A stretch of 64,000 bases of DNA from positions 1 to 64,000 of the IMG/VR virus record IMGVR_UViG_3300033149_004104. One strand, given 5' to 3'. The notes beneath the pieces are model-generated. The model did no database searches and was not told the origin of the DNA. It worked only from the letters and a program-made list of their open reading frames with translations. The number at the start of each line of letters is the position of its first letter. Within the stretch, counting starts at the first letter, position 1. This document shows, piece after piece, positions 44,541 to 53,458 of the stretch. The position numbers and the translations under genes are program-made. This DNA comes from a virus.

Positions 44541-46091
44541 ATGATTAAAATAATTCGAGTAAAGCCAAAAATAAAAGAAATCTTCTCAAACTTTGTATAC
44601 AGAATGCCTGATGATCCTGAGTTGATTTTATACGATTTTTATTTCTTAACTACTTACGGAAAAAATATAGAAACAAACATGCCCGAAGCAGATTTTGCGA
44701 TAAACGAAGCGGTCGAACAGATTATTGAAAATCTTCATGCACACATGTTAAAGGCTGTAAAATATGCTCTATGCGCTGAGATTCGTCATATTTTTGATTC
44801 TACAGCAGCTGAATCATTAAAGCAATTAGTTGAAAAAAACAAGAACATTGGAACCTTTATCAAGACATATTATAAAAAATATATCACTTTTACAGAAATA
44901 AGTAGAACACCGCTTGATTTCTTACTTGATGATAGATCGGGGGAGGCTGACAGATTAAGAAACGTTCTTTCTAAAGAGACAGATTCAAAAAGAAAAAGCT
45001 CATACAGGGCAGTTACAGAGACACAAAAAGATTTAAAGATAACAAACTCTGAACTGTCAAAAATATTTGAATACGTATTCTTAAAGCTTGTTTGGCAACC
45101 ACAATTCGGAGGCCCAGCATGGGCCGATATTGCCAAAGCTTATTATAGACTTCTAAGGGCTAAGAGGAAAAACGAAAAAATCATTGCCATTGACCATGCC
45201 TATGATTTACAGCATAACACCGATACGGTTTTTAATAAGTTGCAGATATACTATAAAGATGGTTATAGTTGGATTAAAGATGCTTTGGATTGGAAAAGAG
45301 ATGTAAAGGATATTCGATCTTTTTACAATAAAGTTTCTCCTCAATTAAGGAGAATAGTAGCCTTCATAGCATACAATGTATATGGGCTTACAATGGAGGG
45401 AGGAACTCCTCGTTCAGTTGATCAAGATAAAATCTGGACGAGGGGGCTCTGGAAGGGGGGAACCTGGACAGGAGAAATTTGGAAATATGGAATTTGGGAG
45501 AAAGGAACTTGGAAAGGCGGGACTTGGAAAGATGGAATTTGGAAAGACGGAACTTGGGAAGATGGAATTTGGAAAGACGGAATTTGGAAAAATGGAACTT
45601 GGAAAAATGGAACTTGGAAGGGTGGAACTTGGGAAAGTGGAAGTTGGAGAAATGGAATTTGGGAAGATGGGATTTGGAAAGAAGGTGATTGGGAAAATGG
45701 AACTTGGAAAGATGGATTCTGGATGTACGGATATTGGAAAAATGGTACCTGGAAGAGCGGAACTTGGAAAGATGGGATTTGGAAAAGTGGAACCTGGAAA
45801 AATGGAACTTGGAGATATGGAACTTGGAAAAGTGGAACTTGGAAAAATGGAACCTGGAGGGATGGGATCTGGGAAAATGGAACTTGGGAAGATGGAACTT
45901 GGTTTAAAGGGGTTTGGAAAAATGGAACTTGGAAAAATGGAACTTGGGAAAATGGATTTTGGAAAGATGGGGTTTGGGAAGGCGGAATATGGAAGAGTGG
46001 GGAGATATGGAATCCGGAGACAGATGAATATGAATATAGTGATAGAAATCCATACGAATGTGAATGGAGTTTAAGTTATAGAAAAGGATAA
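44541..46091 (+). CDS. GTW-repeat protein, type B N-terminus
   Basis: 516 residues, ATG preceded by the leader C-A-G-C-A that is also found before the 47911 and 49740 copies. Type B domain complete, with L-D-F-L-L-D-D-R-S and S-W-I-K-D-A-L-D-W-K. A short polar linker (G-T-P-R-S-V-D-Q-D) leads to about 38 GTW units and the cap. Near-identity of the domain with the next three copies implies recent duplication or gene conversion. Confidence 0.85.
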   Translation: MIKIIRVKPKIKEIFSNFVYRMPDDPELILYDFYFLTTYGKNIETNMPEADFAINEAVEQIIENLHAHMLKAVKYALCAEIRHIFDSTAAESLKQLVEKNKNIGTFIKTYYKKYITFTEISRTPLDFLLDDRSGEADRLRNVLSKETDSKRKSSYRAVTETQKDLKITNSELSKIFEYVFLKLVWQPQFGGPAWADIAKAYYRLLRAKRKNEKIIAIDHAYDLQHNTDTVFNKLQIYYKDGYSWIKDALDWKRDVKDIRSFYNKVSPQLRRIVAFIAYNVYGLTMEGGTPRSVDQDKIWTRGLWKGGTWTGEIWKYGIWEKGTWKGGTWKDGIWKDGTWEDGIWKDGIWKNGTWKNGTWKGGTWESGSWRNGIWEDGIWKEGDWENGTWKDGFWMYGYWKNGTWKSGTWKDGIWKSGTWKNGTWRYGTWKSGTWKNGTWRDGIWENGTWEDGTWFKGVWKNGTWKNGTWENGFWKDGVWEGGIWKSGEIWNPETDEYEYSDRNPYECEWSLSYRKG

Positions 46092-46128
46092 TTATTATTA
46101 GAAAGTTATAAAAAGGGAAGTAATAATA

Positions 46129-47892
46129 ATGATTAAAATAGTTCGAGTAAAACCGAAAATAAAAGAAATTTTCTCAAACTTTGTATATAGGATGCCTAAA
46201 GATCCCGAGTTAATTCTGTACGATTTTTATTTTTTGACTACTTACGGGAAAGATATAGAAACAAATATGCCTGAGGCTGACTTTGCAATAAAGGAGGCTT
46301 CTGATGAAATTGTAGAATCCCTTCATACCCACATGCTAAAGGCAGTAAAATATGCCCTGTGTGCCGAGATTCGTCATATTTTTGATGCTATAGCAACCGA
46401 ATCATTGAAACGATTGGTTGGGGAAAACAAGAATATAGGGGCATTTATTAAAGTGTACTATAGAAAATATCTTGCCTTTATAGAAATAGGTAAAGTACCG
46501 CTTGACTTTTTACTCGATGATAGATCGGAGGAGGCTGGCAGATTAAGAAACGTTCTCTCTAAAGAAACTGATTTGAAAAGGAAAAGCTCATATAGAGCGA
46601 TTGCAGAAACGCAAAAAGAGTTGAAGATAACAAATTCGGAACTGTCAAAAATATTTGAATATTTATTCTTAAATCTTATTTGGTATTCACAATTCGGAGG
46701 TTTTGCATGGGCCGATATTGCCGAAGCTTATTATAGACTTTTAAAGGCTAAGAGGAAAAATGAAAAAATCATTGCTATAGATCATGCCTATGATTTGCAA
46801 CACAATACCGATATAGTTTTCAATAAATTACGGCTATATTACAAAGATGGTTATAGTTGGATTAAAAGAGCACTGGATTGGAAAAAGAATGTGAAGGATA
46901 TTCGATCTTTTTACAAAAAAGTTTCTCCTCAATTAAAGAGAATAGTAGCCTTCATAGCATACAATGTATACGGGCTTACAATGGAGGGGGGAACTCCTCG
47001 TTCAGTTGATCAAGATAGAATCCGGACAGGAAGATCCTGGGAGGGAGGAACCTGGACAGGGGGAATCTGGGAAAACGGGACTTGGGAAAAAGGAACCTGG
47101 GAAAACGGAACCTGGAAAAACGGAACTTGGAAACTTGGAATCTGGGAACTTGGGACTTGGGAAAATGGAACTTGGGAGTCTGGGACTTGGGAATATGGAA
47201 CCTGGAAAAATGGAGTCTGGAAAGACGGAGATTGGGAAGATGGAATTTGGAAGGGAGGAATTTGGGAATATGGAACTTGGATGAGTGGAGTCTGGAAATT
47301 TGGAACTTGGAAAGACGGAACATGGGAAAATGGGGTTTGGGAAAAAGGAATTTGGGAAAAAGGAACTTGGAAAAGTGGAGCTTGGAAGAACGGGGTTTGG
47401 AAAAATGGAACTTGGAAAGATGGAAGATGGGAAGATGGAATCTGGAAAGATGGAACTTGGGAAGACGGGGTTTGGAAAAATGGAACTTGGGAAAATGGGA
47501 CTTGGGAAAATGGAATTTGGTTAGAAGGGATCTGGAAAAATGGAACTTGGAAAAACGGAACTTGGGAATATGGATTCTGGAAAAATGGGGTTTGGAAAGA
47601 TGGAACTTGGGAAGATGGAACATGGGGAGAGGGGGTCTGGAAAGAAGGAATTTGGAAGGGAGGAATTTGGGAATACGGAACTTGGAATAATGGAATTTGG
47701 AAATTCGGAACCTGGAATAATGGAATTTGGAATAATGGGATTTGGGAAGATGGAGTGTGGAAAGATGGGGTTTGGAAAGATGGAGCATGGAAAGGTGGGG
47801 AAATATGGAATCCAAAGACAAATGAATATGAATATAGTAATAAAAACCCATACGAATGTGAGTGGGGTTTAAGTTATAGAAAAGAGCAATAA
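46129..47892 (+). CDS. GTW-repeat protein, type B N-terminus, long array
   Basis: 587 residues. Type B domain with small differences from its neighbours (R-M-P-K-D-P; F-A-W-A-D-I-A-E-A). About 51 GTW units; near the end several units have Asn (W-N-N-G), unlike elsewhere. The cap reads E-I-W-N-P-K-T-N-E-Y. AAAAAGGGAAG lies upstream of the ATG. Confidence 0.85.
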   Translation: MIKIVRVKPKIKEIFSNFVYRMPKDPELILYDFYFLTTYGKDIETNMPEADFAIKEASDEIVESLHTHMLKAVKYALCAEIRHIFDAIATESLKRLVGENKNIGAFIKVYYRKYLAFIEIGKVPLDFLLDDRSEEAGRLRNVLSKETDLKRKSSYRAIAETQKELKITNSELSKIFEYLFLNLIWYSQFGGFAWADIAEAYYRLLKAKRKNEKIIAIDHAYDLQHNTDIVFNKLRLYYKDGYSWIKRALDWKKNVKDIRSFYKKVSPQLKRIVAFIAYNVYGLTMEGGTPRSVDQDRIRTGRSWEGGTWTGGIWENGTWEKGTWENGTWKNGTWKLGIWELGTWENGTWESGTWEYGTWKNGVWKDGDWEDGIWKGGIWEYGTWMSGVWKFGTWKDGTWENGVWEKGIWEKGTWKSGAWKNGVWKNGTWKDGRWEDGIWKDGTWEDGVWKNGTWENGTWENGIWLEGIWKNGTWKNGTWEYGFWKNGVWKDGTWEDGTWGEGVWKEGIWKGGIWEYGTWNNGIWKFGTWNNGIWNNGIWEDGVWKDGVWKDGAWKGGEIWNPKTNEYEYSNKNPYECEWGLSYRKEQ

Positions 47893-47910
47893 AATAAGGA
47901 GCTATCAGCA

Positions 47911-49701
47911 ATGATTAAAATAATTCAAGTAAAATCAAAAATGAAAGAAATTTTCTCAAATTTTGTATACAGGATGCCCAAAGATCCTGAGTTAATTTTG
48001 TACGATTTTTATTTCTTGACTACTTACGGGAACGATATAGAAACAAATATGCCTGAGGCTGATTTTGCAATAAAAGAGGCTTCTGATGAAATTGTTGAAA
48101 ATCTTCATGCACACATGCTAAAGGCAGTAAAATATGCCCTGTGTGCCGAGATTCGTCATATTTTTGATGCTACAGCAATTGAATCATTAAAACAATTGGT
48201 TGAGAAAAACAAGAACATTGGGGCTTTTATTAAAATGTACTATAAAAAATATCTCACCTTTACAGATGTAGGTAAGGCCCCACTTGATTTTTTACTTGAT
48301 GATAGATCGGGCGAGGCTGACAGATTAAGAAATGTTCTCTCTAAAGAAACCGATTTAAGAAGAAAATGCTCATACAGAGCAGTTACAGAGACACAAAAAG
48401 AGTTGAGGATAACAAACTCTGAACTGTCAAAAATATTTGAATACCTATTTTTGAATCTTGTCTGGCAATCACAATTCGGTGGTTCAGCATGGGCTGATAT
48501 TGCCAAATCTTATTATATGCTTTTAAAAGCCAAGAGGAAAAATGAAAAAATCATCGCTATTGATCATGCTTACGATTTGCAACATAATACCGATACGGTT
48601 TTCAATAAATTACAGTTATATTATAAAGACGGTTATAGTTGGATTAGAAATGCTTTAGATTGGAAAAGGGATGTAGATGATATTCGTTCTTTTTATGAAA
48701 AAGTTTCCCCCCAGCTAAGGAGAATAGTGGCATTTATAGCATACAATGTATATGGGATTACGATGGAGGGGTGGCTTTCCCATTCAGTTGATCAAGATAA
48801 AATTTGGACAGGGGGGTCCTGGAAAGGAGGAACTTGGACAGGAGGGACTTGGGAAAATGGGACATGGGAAAAAGGAATTTGGGAAAACGGTATTTGGGCG
48901 GGTGGAACTTGGGTAAGTGGGGCCTGGAAAGATGGAGTTTGGGAAAGTGGAACTTGGAAATTCGGAACTTGGACGGATGGGACTTGGGAAAATGGAACTT
49001 GGGAAAATGGGATTTGGGAATATGGAACTTGGAAAGATGGAACTTGGATATATGGAATTTGGAAAAACGGAACTTGGTTATTTGGAACTTGGTATGACGG
49101 GATTTGGAAAAAGGGGGTCTGGATATATGGAACTTGGAAAAATGGAACTTGGGAAGATGGAACTTGGAAAAATGGAACCTGGAAAGATGGAACTTGGAGA
49201 AATGGAGTCTGGAAAGATGGAACCTGGAAAAATGGAGTCTGGGAACTTGGAACCTGGAAAGATGGAGTTTGGGAAAGTGGAATTTGGAAATATGGAACTT
49301 GGAAGCTTGGAATCTGGGAACTTGGGACTTGGGAAAATGGAATTTGGGAAGATGGGGATTGGGAAGATGGAACCTGGAAAAATGGAATTTGGAAAGGTGG
49401 GGATTGGGAAGATGGAACCTGGAAAGACGGGATCTGGGAACTTGGAACTTGGAAAGATGGAGTTTGGAAAAGTGGAACTTGGGAGGATGGAGTTTGGAAA
49501 AGTGGAACTTGGGAAAATGGAGCCTGGACAATGGGGACTTGGGAAGATGGGATCTGGGAAAATGGAACTTGGAAAGAAGGAACCTGGAAAGACGGGATAT
49601 GGAAAGGTGGGGGGATATGGAATCCAGAAACAAAAGAATATGAATATAGTAATAAAAACCCATACGAGTGTGAGTGGAGTTTAAGCTATAGAAAGAGATA
49701 A
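47911..49701 (+). CDS. GTW-repeat protein, type B N-terminus, longest array
   Basis: 596 residues and about 54 GTW units, the longest array in the window; if each unit is one strand-turn, a long rod would result. Type B domain typical, with V-Y-G-I-T-M-E-G-W-L at its end. An internal block around units 33-36 (W-K-Y-G, W-K-L-G, W-E-L-G, W-E-N-G) resembles a block in the 46129 array, pointing to exchange between genes. Ribosome site AAGGAG, leader C-A-G-C-A before ATG. Confidence 0.85.
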   Translation: MIKIIQVKSKMKEIFSNFVYRMPKDPELILYDFYFLTTYGNDIETNMPEADFAIKEASDEIVENLHAHMLKAVKYALCAEIRHIFDATAIESLKQLVEKNKNIGAFIKMYYKKYLTFTDVGKAPLDFLLDDRSGEADRLRNVLSKETDLRRKCSYRAVTETQKELRITNSELSKIFEYLFLNLVWQSQFGGSAWADIAKSYYMLLKAKRKNEKIIAIDHAYDLQHNTDTVFNKLQLYYKDGYSWIRNALDWKRDVDDIRSFYEKVSPQLRRIVAFIAYNVYGITMEGWLSHSVDQDKIWTGGSWKGGTWTGGTWENGTWEKGIWENGIWAGGTWVSGAWKDGVWESGTWKFGTWTDGTWENGTWENGIWEYGTWKDGTWIYGIWKNGTWLFGTWYDGIWKKGVWIYGTWKNGTWEDGTWKNGTWKDGTWRNGVWKDGTWKNGVWELGTWKDGVWESGIWKYGTWKLGIWELGTWENGIWEDGDWEDGTWKNGIWKGGDWEDGTWKDGIWELGTWKDGVWKSGTWEDGVWKSGTWENGAWTMGTWEDGIWENGTWKEGTWKDGIWKGGGIWNPETKEYEYSNKNPYECEWSLSYRKR

Positions 49702-49739
49702 CAAAATAATAAAATTATAGAAAAAAGGGGTTGCCAGCA

Positions 49740-51173
49740 ATGATTAAAATAATTCGAGTAAAACCAAAAATAAAAGAAATTTTCTCAAATTTTGTATACA
49801 GGATGCCTGATGATCCTGAGTTAATTCTGTATGATTTCTATTTCTTGACTACTTATGGGAAAGATATAGAAACAAACATGCCTGAGGCTGATTTTGCGAT
49901 AAACGAAGCGGTCGAACAGATTATTGAAAATCTTCATACCCACATGTTGAAGGCAGTAAAATATGCCTTGTGTGCCGAGATTCGTCATATTTTTGATGCT
50001 ACAGCAACCGAATCATTAAAACAATTAGTTGAAAAAAATAAGAACATTAGAACCTTTATCAAGACATATTATAAAAAATATATCACTTTTACAGAAATAA
50101 GTAGAACACCGCTTGACTTTTTACTCGATGATAGATCGGGCGGGGCTGATAGATTAAGAAACGTTCTTTCTAAAGAAACAGATTCAAAAAGAAAAAGCTC
50201 ATACAGGGCAATTACAGAGACACAAAAAGAGTTAAAGATAACAAACTTGGAACTGTCAAAAATATTTGAATACCTATTTTTGAATCTTGTCTGGCAATCA
50301 CAATTCGGTGGTTCAGCATGGGCTGATATTGCTAAATCTTATTACATGCTTTTAAAAGCCAAAAGGAAAAATGAAAAAATCATTGCCATTGATCATGCCT
50401 ATGATTTGCAGCATAATACTGATACGGTTTTTAATAAGTTGCAGATATACTATAAAGATGGTTATAGTTGGATTAGAGATGCTTTGGATTGGAAAAGGGA
50501 TGTAGAAGATATTCGATTTTTTTACAATAAAGTATCGCCTCAACTACGGAGAATAGTAGCTTTTATAGCGTACAATGTATATGGGATTACGATGGAGGAT
50601 AAACTTTATCAACATGGAGTTTGGACAGGGGGAGCTTGGAAAGGTGGAATTTGGACAGGAGGGACTTGGAAAAAAGGTACTTGGATATATGGAACATGGG
50701 AAAATGGTATTTGGGAAGACGGAACTTGGGAAAGTGGAACTTGGAAAAACGGAACTTGGAAAAACGGAACTTGGAAATTCGGAACTTGGGTAGACGGAAC
50801 TTGGAAAAGAGGTACTTGGGAAAACGGGGTTTGGCAAAATGGAACATGGAAAGATGGAACTTGGATATATGGAATTTGGAAAAGTGGAATTTGGAAAAAT
50901 GGATTCTGGGAGGACGGAATTTGGGAACTTGGAACTTGGGAAAATGGAGATTGGAAGAACGGAACTTGGAGGGATGGGATTTGGAAAGATGGAATTTGGA
51001 AAAATGGAATATGGCAAAATGGAACCTGGGAAAAAGGAGTTTGGAAAGATGGAGTTTGGAAAGATGGAATTTGGAAAAACGGCAAAATATGGAACTCAGA
51101 GACAAGAGAATATGAATATAGTAATAAAAACCCATACGAGTGTGAGTGGAGTTTAAGTTATGGTAAAAAATAA
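49740..51173 (+). CDS. GTW-repeat protein, type B N-terminus
   Basis: 477 residues from ATG 49740 (AAAAAAGGGG upstream; an in-frame TTG at 49731 lies in the leader). The type B domain is mosaic. Its first half matches the 44541 copy (I-N-E-A-V-E-Q-I-I-E-N), its middle the 47911 copy, and its end (M-E-D-K-L-Y-Q-H) the 43050 copy. About 31 GTW units and a cap K-I-W-N-S-E-T-R-E-Y follow. Last gene of cluster II. Confidence 0.85.
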   Translation: MIKIIRVKPKIKEIFSNFVYRMPDDPELILYDFYFLTTYGKDIETNMPEADFAINEAVEQIIENLHTHMLKAVKYALCAEIRHIFDATATESLKQLVEKNKNIRTFIKTYYKKYITFTEISRTPLDFLLDDRSGGADRLRNVLSKETDSKRKSSYRAITETQKELKITNLELSKIFEYLFLNLVWQSQFGGSAWADIAKSYYMLLKAKRKNEKIIAIDHAYDLQHNTDTVFNKLQIYYKDGYSWIRDALDWKRDVEDIRFFYNKVSPQLRRIVAFIAYNVYGITMEDKLYQHGVWTGGAWKGGIWTGGTWKKGTWIYGTWENGIWEDGTWESGTWKNGTWKNGTWKFGTWVDGTWKRGTWENGVWQNGTWKDGTWIYGIWKSGIWKNGFWEDGIWELGTWENGDWKNGTWRDGIWKDGIWKNGIWQNGTWEKGVWKDGVWKDGIWKNGKIWNSETREYEYSNKNPYECEWSLSYGKK

Positions 51174-51222
51174 ACTATTTAAATTTAATATTAAAAAATT
51201 ATTTGATTAAAAGGTAAAAAAG

Positions 51223-52566
51223 GTGATAAGATTATACTCTCCGGTAAAATTAAATAAAATTAAACTTCAAAAACTACCTTCAAACTTATATTTTTCTTCT
51301 AAACCTCATGTTCTTGATATTGAAGACTTTATAGAAACTCTCAAAAAATACAATATTTTTGATGTTGTTGTCCTTATGACACGAGAAGAAATAACAGATT
51401 ATTATTTCTATAATTTATTTTCTTTTTATGAAAAAAATAATATAAACTTTATTCATTATCCAATCGAAGATTTGGGAATACCAAAGAGCTTAAAAAGTTT
51501 TGATCTAGTTATACATAGAATAATCGATCTGTTAAATAAAGGTAGAAATGTTATAATTCATTGTAGTGGAGGAGTAGGAAGAAGCGGTCTAGTAATTGTT
51601 GGGGTATTAATGAATATACTTAAAAAACCCCCTAATGTTATTCTAGATGTAATAAGAGATCAAAAATTTATTGTAGAGACTAGAGAACAAGAAATCTTTT
51701 TATCTAATTATTATAAAATGATAAAGGCATCAACTGAACAGTTTAAAGAACAAGAAGATTCAGAGGTTGTTGATCTTAAAAAAGAAATACTTCAAATTGA
51801 ACAAGATATAATTAAACTTAGGGCACAACAGCTTGAAACTGACGATCCCGACGAGATAGAAGATATTAAACGACAAATTGATGATTTGAACCAACAAAAA
51901 CAAGATATAAGCGATAAAATAGTAGATATTAAAGAAAGATTATACAATAAAAAATTGAAAAAATTAAAGGAAGAAATTTCTCTTTTACAAGAAGCTAGAA
52001 TGATTCCTACATTCCCTGGACATGAAATACAAGGGGACGTCTATGATATATGGCAAAATTATAAAAAAGCTATGGAAAAACGCAGACCGGATAGCTATTT
52101 GGAATATGACAAATTTGAATATTATCTGGAAACCTCCGCTTCTGTATATAAATATAAGAATAGTTATGTAATTGGACAATATGATGGAAATTTGTTTATT
52201 CCAACTCATTTTTCACCTGCCGGGTTAAAGGAAGGTATTGATATAATTAAATCGATGAAAAAATATGATAACATTGTATTTATAGTTACTAAAGATCTAA
52301 AAGATATGTTAAATAAGATGGGGTTTAAGACTCTTCCTGTTACGATAATAAGACAATTCAGAGGGGTGGATGTTGAAAAGTCGATAGTCTATTCTAATAT
52401 ATTTTACATAGCTGTTGAGAGAATATGGATGCAATTATTAAGATTGATACAATTTGTAAAAGCTAAATTTAGAAAAGTTACTTTTAATTTAGTAAATAAA
52501 TTTAAAGATCGATTTGATTTTGAAGACGATTTTATTATTGATGAAAAAACATTGTATGATGATTAA
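51223..52566 (+). CDS. Tyrosine/dual-specificity phosphatase-like protein with C-terminal extension
   Basis: 447 residues, GTG start. The P-loop H-C-S-G-G-V-G-R-S-G at 113-122 is the C-x5-R signature of cysteine phosphatases, and D-L-G-I-P near 86 could supply the general acid. Residues about 180-250 are coiled coil (E-I-L-Q-I-E-Q-D-I-I-K-L). Residues 260-447 form a separate unrecognised domain with V-I-G-Q-Y-D-G-N-L-F. It could dephosphorylate host proteins, RNA ends or phosphoinositide-like compounds; the sequence does not decide. Located right after GTW cluster II. Confidence 0.78.
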   Translation: MIRLYSPVKLNKIKLQKLPSNLYFSSKPHVLDIEDFIETLKKYNIFDVVVLMTREEITDYYFYNLFSFYEKNNINFIHYPIEDLGIPKSLKSFDLVIHRIIDLLNKGRNVIIHCSGGVGRSGLVIVGVLMNILKKPPNVILDVIRDQKFIVETREQEIFLSNYYKMIKASTEQFKEQEDSEVVDLKKEILQIEQDIIKLRAQQLETDDPDEIEDIKRQIDDLNQQKQDISDKIVDIKERLYNKKLKKLKEEISLLQEARMIPTFPGHEIQGDVYDIWQNYKKAMEKRRPDSYLEYDKFEYYLETSASVYKYKNSYVIGQYDGNLFIPTHFSPAGLKEGIDIIKSMKKYDNIVFIVTKDLKDMLNKMGFKTLPVTIIRQFRGVDVEKSIVYSNIFYIAVERIWMQLLRLIQFVKAKFRKVTFNLVNKFKDRFDFEDDFIIDEKTLYDD

Positions 52567-52590
52567 AAAAAACAAATATTCAGAATAGAA

Positions 52591-52602
52591 TTACTAATAT
52601 AA
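52591..52602 (+). promoter_or_regulatory. Late-promoter motif
   Basis: TTACTAATATAA, followed by CGG, 28 nt before ATG 52630 and upstream of its GAGGGAG ribosome site. Confidence 0.58.
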
Positions 52603-52629
52603 CGGATAAGTAAAAAGAGGGAGATACAA

Positions 52630-53139
52630 ATGGCTGATGTGAAAAAAATCATACAAGACATAGAAAGTAAAGACCTTAGTAGTACAAATAAACAACAAGC
52701 TGCTTTTGCTGAAATGATAAAAGGATTAGCTTTTAGTGATGATCCTCTCGCAAACAAATTTATGAAAAAAGTGGATAAAGCAATTACTAAAATTGCTAAA
52801 GATGTATTAAGTAAAGAGGAATCCTTTAGTAAATTTATTACTATTTCAAAAAGCGTTCATATTCCAGAATCCAATATTATTCTTACCAAAGGAGATAAAA
52901 TCAGAATTATAGAACAGGATAAATGGATTCAAAAAGCTGTAAAGCACCCTGGAGCGTTATCTAAAGCCCTTGGTATACCGGAAGAGGAAAATATACCAGC
53001 AGCATTACTCAATGCGATTATTAATGCAGAAACCGGAGAGACTATATCAAATCCAACAAAGGTGGGCAAGTCTAGTATCAAAGTAACTACTGAACTTAAA
53101 AGAATGGCTAACTTAGCACGTACCTTAAAAGGGATATAA
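52630..53139 (+). CDS. Protein with internal KGDKI module and HPGALxxxLGI motif
   Basis: 169 residues. A helical N-terminus, the shared module at 69-94 (I-P-E-S-N-I-I-L-T-K-G-D-K-I-R-I-I), then K-H-P-G-A-L-S-K-A-L-G-I-P near 104-116 and a terminal R-M-A-N-L-A-R-T-L. The latter half resembles a small motif shared by many uncharacterised phage proteins. Late promoter upstream. Likely virion-associated by analogy with the other module carriers. Confidence 0.65.
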   Translation: MADVKKIIQDIESKDLSSTNKQQAAFAEMIKGLAFSDDPLANKFMKKVDKAITKIAKDVLSKEESFSKFITISKSVHIPESNIILTKGDKIRIIEQDKWIQKAVKHPGALSKALGIPEEENIPAALLNAIINAETGETISNPTKVGKSSIKVTTELKRMANLARTLKGI

Positions 53140-53143
53140 CTTA

Positions 53144-53446
53144 ATGAAACAAATTAAAAAAATTTTTCTTTTTATTAAGAAATACTGGTTTGTAGTTGCA
53201 ACTGTTAGTGGCGTAATAATATTTTTTCTTATTAAATTATTTGCTAATACTTCTGTAAAAAAGAACGAAATAAAGCAAAAAATAGAAGTTATTAAAAAGT
53301 CTAATAATGAAACAATTAAAGAAGTAGAAAAAGAAATAAAACAAATGGATGAGGAAATAGAACAGATAAAAAAGAATAGACGGGAGGTTATTAAAAATAA
53401 AAAAGAGCGAGATAAAAAAGCAAAAAAATATTTTAAGGGAATTTAA
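53144..53446 (+). CDS. Small membrane protein with coiled coil
   Basis: 100 residues. One transmembrane helix at about 14-36 (W-F-V-V-A-T-V-S-G-V-I-I-F-F), short basic N-terminus in the cytoplasm, then a charged coiled coil to the end. This is the topology of inner-membrane spanins and of some phage inner-membrane factors. It lies 12 bp before a secreted protein, which fits a two-component envelope pair. Confidence 0.62.
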   Translation: MKQIKKIFLFIKKYWFVVATVSGVIIFFLIKLFANTSVKKNEIKQKIEVIKKSNNETIKEVEKEIKQMDEEIEQIKKNRREVIKNKKERDKKAKKYFKGI

Positions 53447-53458
53447 AACAAGAATATT

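Larger units (their letters stand above)
43890..51090 (+). repeat. GTW pentapeptide-coding 15-bp repeats, cluster II
   Basis: Five type B genes carry 36, 38, 51, 54 and 31 units (about 210 in total, hand count). Same 15-bp consensus as cluster I; arrays begin with units of the W-T-G-G or W-K-G-G kind. Confidence 0.95.

Noticed and set aside
27340-51090. CRISPR-like array
   Set aside because: Units are contiguous 15-bp coding repeats without spacers, kept in frame, with synonymous changes typical of coding sequence.
28215-51135. Long antisense and alternate-frame open reading frames across the GTW arrays
   Set aside because: They arise because a 15-bp unit without stops is open in several frames. 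Only the G-x-W-x-x frame connects to the N-terminal domains, ribosome sites and common cap.
27163-51173. Diversity-generating retroelement
   Set aside because: No reverse transcriptase and no template/variable repeat pair with adenine-specific changes are visible; variation is by whole units and block exchange.
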